From: Pseudomonas sp. H9
GTDB taxonomy: Bacteria > Pseudomonadota > Gammaproteobacteria > Pseudomonadales > Pseudomonadaceae
DNA: 64,000 nt
Reading direction: 5' to 3'
NCBI RefSeq assembly: GCF_004353925.1
Contig: NZ_SMOK01000003.1
Coordinates: 243,835-307,834, forward strand
This document shows, piece by piece, positions 51,739-61,853 of this stretch. Numbering within the stretch: position 1 is the first letter of the stretch; the number at the start of each line of letters is the position of its first letter. The position numbers and the translations under genes are program-made. The notes under the pieces are model-generated. The model ran no database searches and was not told the origin of the DNA. It saw only the letters and a program-made list of their open reading frames with translations.

Positions 51739-53886
51739 ATGTCATTCAGACAGCTTTCCATTCAGTGGAAAATCACCCTGCTGGCCGGTTTGTGCCTGGC
51801 CAGCATCGTTACCCTGCTGGTGGGCCTTTCGCTGTACCGCATGGAACACAGCTCGGAACTGGTTAAAACCAGTAGCATGCAGATGCTCACTGAAGCAGCC
51901 CAAGGGCGCATCGAATCCCAGGGTGAAGTTCAGGCCTTGAACATTCGTCGCCAGTTCATGGATGCCTACCAGTACGGTGCGGGCTTCTCCCGTCAGGTAC
52001 TGTTCCTGCGTGAGCAGGCGGAAAAGCGCTTTCTCGATGCCTTCGACCTGCGCGAAGATCTGACTCGCCAGGTACGTGCCGCCCTGCAAGCCAACCCCGA
52101 GTTGCTTGGCCTGTCGCTGGTGTTCGAGCCCAATGCGCTGGACAACAAAGACGAGTTGTTTGTGAACCAGGAGGCGCTGGGCAGCAACGAAACAGGCCGC
52201 TTTGCCCTGTACTGGTCGCAGCCTACCCCAGGCCAGCTGACCTCCATGGCCCTGCCGGAAAAAGACATGGCCGACACCAGCATCGGCCCGAGTGGCGAGC
52301 CGGTCAACACCTGGTCGGTGTGCCCGCGCACCACTGGCAAAACCTGCGTCATCGAGCCCTACTTCTATGAGATCAATGGCCAACAAGTGCTGATGACCAG
52401 CATCGTGTTTCCGCTGATGGCCGCCGGCAAAGTGATCGCGACCCTGTCGATCGACATCAACCTGAACAGCCTGCAGGCCATGAGTCAGCAGGCCAGCCGC
52501 AACCTCTACCAGGGCCAGACTCAAGTCAGCATCCTCAGCCCCGTCGGCCTGTTGGCCGGCTATAGCCCAGATGCCGGCAAACTCGCGCAGCGCTTTGACC
52601 AGGTCGACAGCGAGAAAGGTGCCGAGCTGATTCGACTGCTGTCAGACAGCACACCTCTGCACAGCATTCATCACAAGCAGCGCTTGAAGGTGCTGGCTTC
52701 GTTCGCGCCAATCCCCGGCGGCAAGTCGTGGGGGGTGTTGCTCGATGTACCGGAAAGCGCCCTGACTGCCCCGGCCGAAACCCTCAAGCAGGAACTCGAC
52801 CGCAGCAATACCAGCGGCACTTTGGTTGAGCTGGTACTGGGCGCCGTAGCGGCCATCGTCGGCTTGCTGCTGATCTGGCTGATGGCGCGCAGCGTGACCC
52901 GGCCGATTCTCGGTGTCGCCGCCATGCTCAAAGACATCGCCAGCGGCGAAGGCGACCTGACCCGCCGCCTGCACTACGACAAACGTGACGAGCTGGGCGA
53001 GCTGGCCGGTTGGTTCAACCGCTTCCTCGATAAGCTGCAGCCAACCATTGCCGAGGTCAAACGCTCGGTGCAGGCCGCGCGCGACACGGCCGACCAGTCT
53101 TCGGCCATCGCCAGCCAGACCAGTGCCGGTATGGAACAGCAATACCGTCAGGTCGATCAGGTGGCCACGGCCTCCCATGAAATGAGCGCCACCGCCCAGG
53201 ATGTTGCCCGTAGCGCCGCACAAGCCGCCCAGGCCGCGCGTGAGGCCGATCAGGCGACCCGTCAGGGGCTGGCCGTCATCGACCGTACTACCACCAGCAT
53301 CGACACCCTGGCGGCGGACATGAGCACCGCGATGACCCAGGTCGAAGGCCTGGCTGAAAACAGCGAGAAAATCGGTTCGGTACTGGAAGTCATTCGCTCC
53401 ATCGCCGAACAGACCAACCTGCTGGCGCTCAACGCAGCCATCGAAGCGGCCCGCGCGGGTGAAGCCGGTCGTGGCTTCGCAGTGGTTGCCGATGAAGTAC
53501 GCAACCTGGCCCGCCGCACTCAGGAGTCGGTGGAAGAAACCCGTCAGGTCATCGAGGAGCTGCAAGCGGGCACCCGCGAAGTGGTCGGTGCCATGGACAG
53601 CAGCCACCGCCAGGCTCAAGGCAGCGTCGAGCAAGTCGGCCAGGCGGTCACCGCCCTGCAGCAGATCGGCGATGCGGTGACGGTGATCAGCGACATGAAC
53701 CTGCAGATCGCCAGCGCCGCCGAAGAACAAAGCGCGGTCGCCGAAGAGATCAACAACAACGTCGCGACCATCCGTGACGTGACCGAGTCGCTTTCGGGCC
53801 AGGCCAATGAATCGGCCCGTGTCAGCCAGTCGCTCAACAGCCTGGCCAACCAGCAGCAAAGCCTGATGGATCAGTTCCGCGTCTGA
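51739..53886 (+). CDS. Methyl-accepting chemotaxis protein with large periplasmic (dCache-like) domain
   Basis: A 715-residue chemoreceptor. First membrane helix about 12-31 ([20 protein letters not shown]); a large periplasmic sensor about 32-355 of double-Cache length, with [20 protein letters not shown]; second membrane helix about 360-380; HAMP about 380-435; signalling domain to the end with the hairpin tip [20 protein letters not shown]. Size and layout are like P. aeruginosa TlpQ, which senses amines, but the ligand is not decided. There is no C-terminal CheR-binding pentapeptide. The sigma-28 promoter ties it to the flagellar regulon. Confidence 0.9.
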   Translation: MSFRQLSIQWKITLLAGLCLASIVTLLVGLSLYRMEHSSELVKTSSMQMLTEAAQGRIESQGEVQALNIRRQFMDAYQYGAGFSRQVLFLREQAEKRFLDAFDLREDLTRQVRAALQANPELLGLSLVFEPNALDNKDELFVNQEALGSNETGRFALYWSQPTPGQLTSMALPEKDMADTSIGPSGEPVNTWSVCPRTTGKTCVIEPYFYEINGQQVLMTSIVFPLMAAGKVIATLSIDINLNSLQAMSQQASRNLYQGQTQVSILSPVGLLAGYSPDAGKLAQRFDQVDSEKGAELIRLLSDSTPLHSIHHKQRLKVLASFAPIPGGKSWGVLLDVPESALTAPAETLKQELDRSNTSGTLVELVLGAVAAIVGLLLIWLMARSVTRPILGVAAMLKDIASGEGDLTRRLHYDKRDELGELAGWFNRFLDKLQPTIAEVKRSVQAARDTADQSSAIASQTSAGMEQQYRQVDQVATASHEMSATAQDVARSAAQAAQAAREADQATRQGLAVIDRTTTSIDTLAADMSTAMTQVEGLAENSEKIGSVLEVIRSIAEQTNLLALNAAIEAARAGEAGRGFAVVADEVRNLARRTQESVEETRQVIEELQAGTREVVGAMDSSHRQAQGSVEQVGQAVTALQQIGDAVTVISDMNLQIASAAEEQSAVAEEINNNVATIRDVTESLSGQANESARVSQSLNSLANQQQSLMDQFRV

Positions 53887-54002
53887 GACAAACCCTCCTG
53901 CTTATCTCTGGGCGCGTGGCACCTGCTACCGCCCAGAACGCCCCCTTCCCCTCGTCGTCTACACTTGCCCCAACCTGTAGACCCGCCAACGACGAGGCTC
54001 CG

Positions 54003-55019
54003 ATGAAGAACATCCCGACGCTGCTGGCTGGCCTGCTGCTGGCCCTGAGTCTGGCTGGCAACAGCAACGCCGCAGTGGCCGCTGAGCGGGCGCCCATTCA
54101 CTTTGGCGACATCACTTGGGAAAGCGGGGCGCTGACCACTGAGATCCTGCGCCTGATCGTTGAAAAGGGTTACGGCTACCCCACCGACACCCTCCCTGGC
54201 AGCACCGTGAGCATGGAAGTGGCGCTAGCACGCAACGACATCCAGGTGATCGCCGAAGAATGGGCCGGTCGTAGCCCGGCCTGGGTCAAGGCCGAGCAGG
54301 CCGGTCAAGTGTTTGCCGTTGGCGACACGGTCAAACACGCCGATGAAGGCTGGTATGTCCCTGCCTACGTGATCAAGGGTGACCCGGCTCGCGATATCAA
54401 GCCATTGGCGCCCGAGCTGCGCACGGTAAGCGATCTGAAACAATACAAAGCGGTGTTCGCCGATCCGGAAAGCCCCGACAAGGGCCGTTTCCTCAACAGC
54501 CCCAGCGGCTGGACTTCTGAAACGGTCAACAGCCAGAAGCTCAAGGCCTATGGTCTGGAGCAGGACTACGTCAATTTCCGCAGTGGCTCCGGCGCTGCCC
54601 TGGACGCCGAAATCACCTCAGCGATCCGCCGCGGTAAACCGGTGGTGTTCTACTACTGGTCCCCCACCCCGTTGATGGGCCGCTTTGCGTTGGTGCGCCT
54701 GCAAGAGCCAGCCTTCAATGAAGCAGCCTGGAAGACCCTGACCGATGCCAACAACCCTAATCCGCAAGGCACCCGCTCACTGCCCGCCAAGCTCTCCATC
54801 GGTATCTCTGCCCCTTTTCGCCAGGAGTACCCGGAACTGGTCGACGTGTTCAGCCGTGTCGATCTACCGATCGAGACCTTGAACAAGGCCCTGGCGCACA
54901 TGAGCGAAAGCCGCGAGCCCGCCAAGGCTGCCGCGCAACGCTTCATGCGCGATCACCCGGATATCTGGAAGGCCTGGCTGCCCACTGAAGTCGCCGAGCG
55001 CGTCGAGGCTGGCCTGTGA
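54003..55019 (+). CDS. Glycine betaine/proline-type ABC transporter substrate-binding protein
   Basis: A 338-residue OpuAC/ProX-type periplasmic binding protein. Signal peptide about 1-27. ITWESGALTTEILRLIVEKG near the mature start and ADEGWYVPAYVIKGD are typical, with aromatic residues that make the quaternary-amine cage. The ATG at 54003 follows CGAGG. The permease gene overlaps its stop. A betaine, choline or carnitine-like ligand is likely. Confidence 0.87.
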   Translation: MKNIPTLLAGLLLALSLAGNSNAAVAAERAPIHFGDITWESGALTTEILRLIVEKGYGYPTDTLPGSTVSMEVALARNDIQVIAEEWAGRSPAWVKAEQAGQVFAVGDTVKHADEGWYVPAYVIKGDPARDIKPLAPELRTVSDLKQYKAVFADPESPDKGRFLNSPSGWTSETVNSQKLKAYGLEQDYVNFRSGSGAALDAEITSAIRRGKPVVFYYWSPTPLMGRFALVRLQEPAFNEAAWKTLTDANNPNPQGTRSLPAKLSIGISAPFRQEYPELVDVFSRVDLPIETLNKALAHMSESREPAKAAAQRFMRDHPDIWKAWLPTEVAERVEAGL

Positions 55020-55882
55020 GCGAAGGCTTCCCGCCAGCCCTGCACTTCTCCTTCGCGGATGCGGTCAATCGCTTTGTCGACTGGTTGGTACTGGCTTACG
55101 GCGACCAATTGCGCGGTGTTTCTGATGGCCTGCTGCAACTGCTGGTCGGCCTGGAAAATCTGCTGCGGGCGACGCCTTGGTGGCTACTGCTGCTGATCGT
55201 CGCGCTACTCACCTGGCATGCCAGCCGCAGCCTCCTGCGTGCGCTGGTGCTGACCGGCCTGCTGTTTCTGATTGGCGTGATGGGCCTGTGGGACAAACTC
55301 CTGCAAACCTGTGCCCTGGTGCTGGTGAGCACCGGGCTGTGCATCCTGATCGGTGTGCCCTTCGGCGTATTGCTGGCCAGCCGTCCACGGGTACGGCAGT
55401 TGATGATGCCGGTGCTCGACGTCATGCAGACCCTGCCCAGCTTCGTCTACCTGATCCCGGTGCTGATGCTGTTTGGCCTGGGTAAAGTCCCGGCAATTTT
55501 CGCCACCTTGATCTACGCCCTGCCGCCACTGATCCGCCTGACCGAACTGGGCTTGTCGCAGATCGACCCATCGTTGACCCAGGCCGCCCAAGGGCTGGGT
55601 GCCGGGCGCTGGCAACGGCTGCGTCGAGTGATGCTGCCACTGGCGATGCCGAGCATCATGGCCGGGCTCAACCAGTCGGTGATGATGGCCTTGTCGATGG
55701 TAGTGGTCGCTTCAATGATTGGCGCCCGGGGCCTGGGCGAAGATGTACTGGCAGGCATTCAGACCCTCAACGTTGGCAAGGGCGTTGAAGCCGGCCTGGC
55801 AATCGTCGCGCTGGCAATGGTCATTGACCGGATCACCCAGGCCTATGGCCAGCCGAAAGCGGGTGCTTTCAATCAACGTTGA
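55016..55882 (+). CDS. Glycine betaine-type ABC transporter permease (ProW family)
   Basis: A 288-residue inner-membrane permease with about six to seven helices. The coupling loop with ASRPRVRQLMMPVLDVMQTL and the EAA-like region QAAQGLGAGRWQRLRRVMLP fit ProW/OpuAB. Its GTG start overlaps the stop of the binding-protein gene (GTGA). No ATPase gene follows: the next gene is a LysR regulator, so the ATP-binding subunit is shared with another system or lost. Confidence 0.88.
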   Translation: MSEGFPPALHFSFADAVNRFVDWLVLAYGDQLRGVSDGLLQLLVGLENLLRATPWWLLLLIVALLTWHASRSLLRALVLTGLLFLIGVMGLWDKLLQTCALVLVSTGLCILIGVPFGVLLASRPRVRQLMMPVLDVMQTLPSFVYLIPVLMLFGLGKVPAIFATLIYALPPLIRLTELGLSQIDPSLTQAAQGLGAGRWQRLRRVMLPLAMPSIMAGLNQSVMMALSMVVVASMIGARGLGEDVLAGIQTLNVGKGVEAGLAIVALAMVIDRITQAYGQPKAGAFNQR

Positions 55883-55930
55883 TCGACGCCATCATGGACG
55901 CCCTCACCTCGGCACAACCGGAGCCTGCGT

Positions 55931-56797
55931 TTGTCGCTCAAAGCCTTGCGCACCTTGGTCACCATCGCCCGTCACGGCACCTTCGCCCGTGCGGCAGATG
56001 TTCTGAGCCTGACACCGTCTGCAGTCAGTCTGCATATCCGCAGCCTTGAAGAAGAGCTGCAGGTCAGCCTGTTCGACCGCAGTCGGCGGCAAGTCTGCTT
56101 GACGCCCGCCGGGCACCTGGCAGTTGAGCGCGCCGAAGGCATTCTGGCCGCTTACGATGACATGGCCGACGCGCTGGTCAGCGGCCCGGGCCTGCGCGGC
56201 CGCCTGAAGATCGGAGCCATTCAGACTGCACTGGCCGGGCGCTTGCCTGCTGCCCTGGTACAGATCAAGGCTGAACACCCGCACCTGCACATCAGTGTGC
56301 TTTCGGGTATGTCTGCCGAGCTGGCCCGACGGGTCGAAGACGGTGAGCTGGATGCCGCGATCACCACCGAACCCGTGCCACCCTACCCGGCGAACCTGAG
56401 CTTTACCCCGCTCTATCAGAACCGCTTCTGGGCTGTGGCCGGCCCGGACTATGCCGGATTGAGCCTGCGCGAACTGCTCGCGAGCCAGCCGTTCCTGCGT
56501 TTTGACAAGCGCGCCTGGGCTGGGCGCATCATTGAACAGGAACTGCGCAAACAGCAGTTGGTGGTCAGCGAGCAGATGGAGCTGGACAGCCAGCAAGCGC
56601 TGACGCACATGGCCTCGATGGGCCTGGGTGTGGCCATCGTCCCTCTGGCGGATGAAGACCTACAGCGCTTGCCGGCGGTGACGCTGCTGCCGTTTGGCGA
56701 GCCCCAGCGCGTGCGTCATGTCGGCCTGCTTGAGCATGCCAACAGCCGCCGACGCCACCTGACCGCTGCACTGACAGCGGTACTGGGCGAACCATGA
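55931..56797 (+). CDS. LysR-family regulator, TTG start
   Basis: A 288-residue LysR regulator. Helix-turn-helix about 3-60 (LRTLVTIARHGTFARAADVL, LTPSAVSLHIRSLEEELQVS); effector domain about 90-285. The start is a TTG at 55931 behind GGAG with seven-base spacing; it aligns the N-terminus with the family and no ATG/GTG fits. It lies 48 bases after the permease gene and 110 bases before an AEC transporter gene in the same direction, so either may be its target. Confidence 0.85.
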   Translation: MSLKALRTLVTIARHGTFARAADVLSLTPSAVSLHIRSLEEELQVSLFDRSRRQVCLTPAGHLAVERAEGILAAYDDMADALVSGPGLRGRLKIGAIQTALAGRLPAALVQIKAEHPHLHISVLSGMSAELARRVEDGELDAAITTEPVPPYPANLSFTPLYQNRFWAVAGPDYAGLSLRELLASQPFLRFDKRAWAGRIIEQELRKQQLVVSEQMELDSQQALTHMASMGLGVAIVPLADEDLQRLPAVTLLPFGEPQRVRHVGLLEHANSRRRHLTAALTAVLGEP

Positions 56798-56906
56798 AGT
56801 TTTTCTCAACGGTTGATTGAGAATTCAGCGTTTTTTTCTTTCAGTGCCACAGGCTAGCCTGAGTCGACTCCTGCCAGGGAGCACCGTCTTACAAGGAAAT
56901 CGCCTG

Positions 56907-57824
56907 ATGCTGAACTTGATCCTCGCCACCATTGTGCCCATCGCCTTGTTAATTGCCTTGGGCCGCGGGCTTCGCCTGCTGGGTTTTCTTGGCGAAAGCT
57001 TCTGGCCTGCTGCCGAGCGCCTGAGTTACTTCGTGCTGTTGCCCGCGCTGTTCATGCATGGCCTGGCCACCGCAGACCTGACGGGTTTGCCGGTGTTCGA
57101 CATGGTGGCCGTGCTGCTGCTCTCGACCTTGATCGGTGCCATCTTAATCGTGCTGTGCAAAGGTCTGGTCGCCAGCGACGATGCCAGCTTCACCTCGGTG
57201 TTCCAGGGCGGCATACGCTTCAACAACTACATTGGCGCAACATTGGCCGCCGGTATCTATGGCACTGGCGGCATCGCCCTGGCGGCAGTGGCCAATGCGG
57301 CCATCGTGCCGACGGTGAATGTGCTGTGTGTGCTGGTCTTCGCCCGCTACAGTGGCACGCGCAGCTCGGTTCGCGCGGTGATCAAGGCGATCTGCAGTAA
57401 CCCGCTGATTGTCGGTTGCGCGCTCGGTATCGGTTTGCGCCTGAGCGGTATCGGCCTGCCTGCTGGCATCGAACCGACACTCAAGGCATTGGGTCAGGCT
57501 GCCTTGCCGTTGGGCCTGTTGTGCGTCGGCGCAGCATTGGGGAGCAGCGCTCAGGGGTTGAACCCGCGCCCGCTGTTGATGGCTTCGGCGTTCAAGTTTG
57601 TGGTGCTGCCACTGACCACCTTTGGTGTTTGCCGGGCACTTGGGCTCAGCGGCCAGGCCGCGATTATCGCGTTATTGTTTCAGGCATTGCCCACAGCCTC
57701 GTCATCTTATGTGATGGCCCGGCAAATGGGTGGCAATGCCCCGCTGATGGCCAACATCATTGCCTTGCAGACACTGCTGGCAGCACTGACGCTGCCAGCC
57801 ATGCTGAGCCTGACTCTGGTCTGA
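56907..57824 (+). CDS. AEC-family (auxin efflux carrier) transporter
   Basis: A 305-residue membrane protein with about eight to ten helices of the AEC family: FVLLPALFMHGLATADLTG and GGIRFNNYIGATLAAGIYGT in the first half, and ALPTASSSYVMARQMGGNAP with an unwound helix pattern near the end. Bacterial members carry malonate, lactate or other carboxylates. The ATG at 56907 follows AAGGAAA. It follows the LysR gene, and the substrate is unknown. Confidence 0.87.
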   Translation: MLNLILATIVPIALLIALGRGLRLLGFLGESFWPAAERLSYFVLLPALFMHGLATADLTGLPVFDMVAVLLLSTLIGAILIVLCKGLVASDDASFTSVFQGGIRFNNYIGATLAAGIYGTGGIALAAVANAAIVPTVNVLCVLVFARYSGTRSSVRAVIKAICSNPLIVGCALGIGLRLSGIGLPAGIEPTLKALGQAALPLGLLCVGAALGSSAQGLNPRPLLMASAFKFVVLPLTTFGVCRALGLSGQAAIIALLFQALPTASSSYVMARQMGGNAPLMANIIALQTLLAALTLPAMLSLTLV

Positions 57825-57836
57825 ACCTGGCGTGGG

Positions 57837-58937
57837 TTACTTGTCCGACTTGATGCTGGTCCAGACGCGGGTGCGCACACGCTCAAGCTTTTGCGGTAAT
57901 GGCTGAACCACATACAGCCTTGCCAGCGCATCCTGAGTGGGGGTGAGGTTCGGGTTGCCGGTAATTTCTGGCTTGATCAGCGCCAACGAGTCTTTGTTGG
58001 CGTTGGGATAGCCGAGGAAATCACTGATCGGCGCGATGACTTTGGGCTCCATCAGGTTGTTGAGGAACTCGTGTGCTTCGGCGACGTTCTTCGCGCTCTT
58101 CGGAATCGCGAAGGTATCGAACCAGATCGGTGCCCCCTCTTTCGGCAAGCGCCAATCGACTACTACGCCGTTGCCTGCCTCTTTGGCGCGGTTACCGAAC
58201 TGGTAAAAGCTCCCCGAGTAGCCGATGGCGACACAGATGTCGCCGTTGGCAATGTCAGTCATGTATTTGGCGGAGTTGAAATAGGTCACATACGGACGGA
58301 CCTTGAGCATCAAGGCCTTGGCTTTTTCGTAGTCATCCGGGTTCTGGCTGTTAGGGTCGAGGCCGAGGTAATGCAAGGCCAGCGGCAGAATTTCCGATGG
58401 CGAATCGAGCATGGCCACGCCGCACGACTTGAGTTTCTCCATGTTCTCGGGCTTGAACACCAGATCCCAGCTGTCTACCGGTGCCTGTTCGCCCAACGCC
58501 GCCTTGACCTTAGCCGGGTTGAAGCCGATCAGCACAGTACCGTACATGTAGGGCACGCCGTACTGGTTGCCAGGGTCATTCTTGTCGAGCAGCTTAAGCA
58601 GTACCGGGTCTTGGTGGCTCCAGTTGGGCAGCTTGCTCTTGTCCAGCTTCTGGAAAACGCCCGCCTTGATCTGGGTGTCGAGGAACTGGTTCGAAGGCAC
58701 GACCAGATCGTATCCCGAGTTGCCGGTAAGCAATTTAGCTTCCAGCGACTCGTTGGTGTCGAAGGTGTCCCAGGTCACCTTGATCCCGGATTGGGCCGCA
58801 AAGTCCTTGGGCACCGACGGCAGCATGTAGTCTGCCCAGTTGTACACCCTCAACTCCCGCACTTCAGCATGCACAGCGCCGGCCAACAACGTCAGTGCCC
58901 CAGCGCTGACAGCAAGCATACGTTTCAGTGTGACCAT
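57837..58937 (-). CDS. Polyamine ABC transporter substrate-binding protein (second PotF/SpuD homologue)
   Basis: A 366-residue periplasmic binding protein. Signal peptide about 1-24 (LAVSAGALTLLAGAVHA). LRVYNWADYMLPSVPKDFAA, TFDTNESLEAKLLTGNSGYD and CGVAMLDSPSEILPLALHYL match the homologue at 35922-37001 block for block. The ATG at 58937 follows AGGGGAA. As with that homologue, no permease or ATPase gene is next to it. Putrescine, spermidine or a related amine is the probable ligand. Confidence 0.88.
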   Translation of the reverse strand: MVTLKRMLAVSAGALTLLAGAVHAEVRELRVYNWADYMLPSVPKDFAAQSGIKVTWDTFDTNESLEAKLLTGNSGYDLVVPSNQFLDTQIKAGVFQKLDKSKLPNWSHQDPVLLKLLDKNDPGNQYGVPYMYGTVLIGFNPAKVKAALGEQAPVDSWDLVFKPENMEKLKSCGVAMLDSPSEILPLALHYLGLDPNSQNPDDYEKAKALMLKVRPYVTYFNSAKYMTDIANGDICVAIGYSGSFYQFGNRAKEAGNGVVVDWRLPKEGAPIWFDTFAIPKSAKNVAEAHEFLNNLMEPKVIAPISDFLGYPNANKDSLALIKPEITGNPNLTPTQDALARLYVVQPLPQKLERVRTRVWTSIKSDK

Positions 58938-59087
58938 GGATAATTCCCCTGAGATTGGCCACCTGATTTTTGCTGAGGGTTTTGCCGGATTACAGTGTGA
59001 GGTTGGCCAAAAAGAGATCGTAATGGCCAATTTTCATTGACCAGGACTGCCCTGTTGGCAGCCCCGTCAGTGTGACCTGGGTAAACA

Positions 59088-60410
59088 TCACGGGCCTGGC
59101 CGACGCGGTAACTCGATGCTGACCCGCAAACCGCCCAAAGGACTGTCCAGCAGCGACATCTGCCCACCCCAGACGTCGACGATGTCACGGACAATACCCA
59201 GCCCCAACCCATGGCCATCGACCTGTTCATCCAGGCGGGTGCCGCGCTCAAGGACCTGCTCACGCTCGGAAACAGGAATACCCGGACCATCGTCATCGAC
59301 CATCAGTACATAATGCTCGGGCAACGCCTCAATACTCAGTTGAACGTCACTGTCTGCCCATTTGCAGGCGTTGTCCAACAGGTTACCGAGCAGTTCGAGC
59401 AAGTCTTCGCGGTCCCAGGGCAGCAGTAACCCCGAAGGCACATGCTGGCTTAACTGCAACCCGTCGCCGTGGATCATGCTCAAGGTAGACAGCAACCCCG
59501 GCAGTTCAGCATCACAGTCAAATTGTGCGCCTGGCAAGGCATCGCCTGCCAGCCGGGCGCGATTGAGCTCACGGCTCAGACGCTGCTGAATCTGTTGCAG
59601 TTGCTCACGCAGTTGCACGCGCACCTGCGGCACAGCTTTGAGCTGGTCACTGGACGCAAGGCTAAGCAGTACCGCCAAAGGTGTTTTCAGCGCATGCCCC
59701 AGATTACCCAAGGCGTTGCGCGAGCGACGCAGGCTGTCTTCGGTGTGGGCCAGCAAGTGGTTGATCTGGGCAACCAGCGGTTCGAGCTCACTCGGCACTT
59801 GGGTGTCGAGTTGCGAGCGCTTGCCTTGTTGCAACTGCGCGATCTGTTCACGAACGCGCTCAAGAGGTCGCAATGAACGCTTCACCGTAATGCGCTGCAG
59901 CACCAACACCAGTATCAACGCCAGCAGGCCCAGGCCCAGACCGATTTGCTGCATGCGCCGGAATTGATCGCGCACCGGGGTGTAATCCTGGGCAACACTG
60001 ATGGCAATCGACTGCCCGAAACGCCGGTAATCGCTGCGCAACACCAACAGCTGCTGATTCTCTGGGCCAAGTTCCAGGTCGGTGTGCAAACCACTGGTGG
60101 CAGGTGCTGGCATGTCCAGGTCCCACAATGAGCGCGAGCGCCAACTGCCGCCATCGAAATCAATGCGGAAGTAATAACCGGAGAATGGCCGCTGGTAGGC
60201 CGACGAAATCCGTCGCTCATCCAGCTCAAGGCCCGACTGACCGCGCACCAGGGCAATCAACAGGTTCTCGCTTTCCTTGCGCAAACCAGTCTCCAGGTAG
60301 CGCTGCAGGCCCACCTCGAACAACCACAAACTCAACTGCGCCAGTGCTACACCCACCAGCACCAATACCGCTATCAGCCCAAGGCTCAAGCGCGCCTGAA
60401 TCGACTTCAC
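59088..60410 (-). CDS. Sensor histidine kinase, BqsS/CarS type
   Basis: A 440-residue membrane kinase. Helices at about 8-32 and 158-172 bracket a periplasmic domain of about 125 residues ([19 protein letters not shown] is inside). HAMP about 173-225; phospho-acceptor His239 in [16 protein letters not shown] lid [26 protein letters not shown]. It overlaps the regulator gene by four bases. Gene order with PepSY proteins suggests the P. aeruginosa BqsS/CarS kinase that answers to ferrous iron or calcium. An exact RExxE iron motif is not evident to me in the periplasmic part, so the signal is open. Confidence 0.85.
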   Translation of the reverse strand: MKSIQARLSLGLIAVLVLVGVALAQLSLWLFEVGLQRYLETGLRKESENLLIALVRGQSGLELDERRISSAYQRPFSGYYFRIDFDGGSWRSRSLWDLDMPAPATSGLHTDLELGPENQQLLVLRSDYRRFGQSIAISVAQDYTPVRDQFRRMQQIGLGLGLLALILVLVLQRITVKRSLRPLERVREQIAQLQQGKRSQLDTQVPSELEPLVAQINHLLAHTEDSLRRSRNALGNLGHALKTPLAVLLSLASSDQLKAVPQVRVQLREQLQQIQQRLSRELNRARLAGDALPGAQFDCDAELPGLLSTLSMIHGDGLQLSQHVPSGLLLPWDREDLLELLGNLLDNACKWADSDVQLSIEALPEHYVLMVDDDGPGIPVSEREQVLERGTRLDEQVDGHGLGLGIVRDIVDVWGGQMSLLDSPLGGLRVSIELPRRPGP

Positions 60411-61075
60411 TCGGCGCTCCCAGCGTAGCGATAACCCTGACCGCGATGGGTCTCGATCACACTACGACCGAGCTTGCGGCGCAGGTGATTGACGTGCACC
60501 TCCAGCACGTTGGAGTCGCGCTCGGTTTCACCGTCATACAGGTGTTCGGCCAAATGACTCTTGGACAGAATCTGCTGTGGGTGCAGCATGAAGTAGCGCA
60601 GCAGGCGAAACTCTGCAGCCGTCAGTTGAATATCGACACCGTCACGGGTGACACATTGGCGCCCTTCATCCAAGTGCAAACCGGCAGCCTCCAGGGTCGG
60701 CTGGTTGGCCAGCCCGCGGGCCCGACGCAGCAATGCCTGAACCCGTAGCATCAGCTCTTCGGCGTGAAAGGGCTTGCTCAAGTAGTCATCGGCGCCGGCC
60801 TTCAGGCCTTCGATGCGTTCTGCCCAGGAACTGCGCGCGGTGAGAATCAGCACCGGTGTCGCCAGGCCAGACGCCCGCCACTGGGCCAACACTTCCAGCC
60901 CCGACAAGCCGGGTAAGCCCAGATCAAGAATGATCAGGTCGTAGGGCTCGCTGCTGCCCTGATACACCGCGTCGCGGCCATCGGCCAACCAGTCGACCGC
61001 ATAGCCCTGGCGCTGCAAGCCTTGCGTCAGTTCGTCAGCCAACGGCACGTTATCTTCGACCAACAACAGGCGCAT
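60407..61075 (-). CDS. OmpR-family response regulator, BqsR/CarR type
   Basis: A 222-residue OmpR-type regulator. Receiver with acidic residues at 7-8, phospho-Asp51 in [10 protein letters not shown] and Lys in DDYLSKPFH; winged helix about 125-220 with [20 protein letters not shown]. It is of the QseB/PmrA/BqsR branch. It overlaps the kinase by four bases and the PepSY gene by one. A TTCAG-N6-TTAAG site upstream of the operon, close to the reported BqsR motif, supports the name and autoregulation. Confidence 0.88.
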   Translation of the reverse strand: MRLLLVEDNVPLADELTQGLQRQGYAVDWLADGRDAVYQGSSEPYDLIILDLGLPGLSGLEVLAQWRASGLATPVLILTARSSWAERIEGLKAGADDYLSKPFHAEELMLRVQALLRRARGLANQPTLEAAGLHLDEGRQCVTRDGVDIQLTAAEFRLLRYFMLHPQQILSKSHLAEHLYDGETERDSNVLEVHVNHLRRKLGRSVIETHRGQGYRYAGSAE

Positions 61076-61386
61076 CAGTCATCTTCCTCATCTTTGAGCA
61101 ACAGTCCATTGGATGCATCGAGCTTGATCTCGCGCACCACGCCTTCCGGGGTCAACAACTCGACTTCATACTCGTAGCGGCCATGCTTGTGCTCCAGCTC
61201 CGCCTCCAACAACCTCGCCCCGGGGTAGCGGCCCAGGGCGTCGTTGAGGAGTTTTTCCAGCGGTAAGATAACGCCCTGCTGCCGCAGCTGCAGGGCCTCA
61301 TCCTGGTCCAGATCGCGGGCCGTTACCTGTGTGCAGAGTGCTAGCAGTACCAGCGACGTGCACACGGTTCGCAAAGAAACGCTCAT
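61075..61386 (-). CDS. Periplasmic PepSY-domain protein (second in operon)
   Basis: A 103-residue exported protein with a signal peptide ending QVTA. One PepSY domain fills it, with [20 protein letters not shown] and a C-terminal [14 protein letters not shown], acidic enough to bind cations. It overlaps its neighbours by one base on each side. PepSY proteins often inhibit proteases or modulate adjacent sensor kinases; here the latter fits. Confidence 0.87.
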   Translation of the reverse strand: MSVSLRTVCTSLVLLALCTQVTARDLDQDEALQLRQQGVILPLEKLLNDALGRYPGARLLEAELEHKHGRYEYEVELLTPEGVVREIKLDASNGLLLKDEEDD

Positions 61387-61694
61387 CAGTTGTCCTGAGC
61401 GTCCTTCAGGACTTCACCGGTTTTAGCGTCCAGATCCACATCCCACTCAACGTTCTGAGCATCGCGCAGCTCGACTTTGTAAACATAACGGCCGTACACG
61501 TCTTCAAGCTCGGAGTCTTTGATGGTGGCACCTGGGTGCTTGGCCAATGCCTTAGCATTCAGGTCGTCCAGCGACATGATGGTCTTGGCTTGCACCAGTT
61601 TGACCACATCGCTGGTAGGAATATCTTTAGCCAATGCAACGTTGGCGCTCAGGGCAAGGGCAGCAGTGGCGAACAGGGCAGTCAGGGTTTTCAT
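61386..61694 (-). CDS. Periplasmic PepSY-domain protein (first in operon)
   Basis: A 102-residue exported protein, signal peptide about 1-22 (ALFATAALALSANVALA). A single PepSY domain has AKHPGATIKDSELEDVYGRY and VDLDAKTGEVLKDAQDN. It is a paralogue of the next gene. The ATG at 61694 follows TGGAGAGA. It is the first gene of the PepSY-PepSY-regulator-kinase operon and so should be made in the largest amount. Confidence 0.87.
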   Translation of the reverse strand: MKTLTALFATAALALSANVALAKDIPTSDVVKLVQAKTIMSLDDLNAKALAKHPGATIKDSELEDVYGRYVYKVELRDAQNVEWDVDLDAKTGEVLKDAQDN

Positions 61695-61750
61695 AGTGTC
61701 TCTCCATTGAGATGAAAATGTTTCTACGAGGCCTAGATTAACCAACCGAA

Positions 61751-61766
61751 CTTAATTGAACCTGAA
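61751..61766 (-). promoter_or_regulatory. BqsR-like box
   Basis: Read on the minus strand, TTCAGGTTCAATTAAG is TTCAG-N6-TTAAG, one mismatch from the reported BqsR motif TTAAG-N6-TTAAG. A -10-like TAATCT lies ten bases further on (61740-61735). It is 57-72 bases before the first PepSY gene. Confidence 0.55.
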
Positions 61767-61853
61767 AACAATCGGCGACATGATAGCGCACCCCCCGCCC
61801 CACTTCCGCACGACTGTTCTTTATAATGGCCGGCCCCAGACAGCGAGGCCCGT

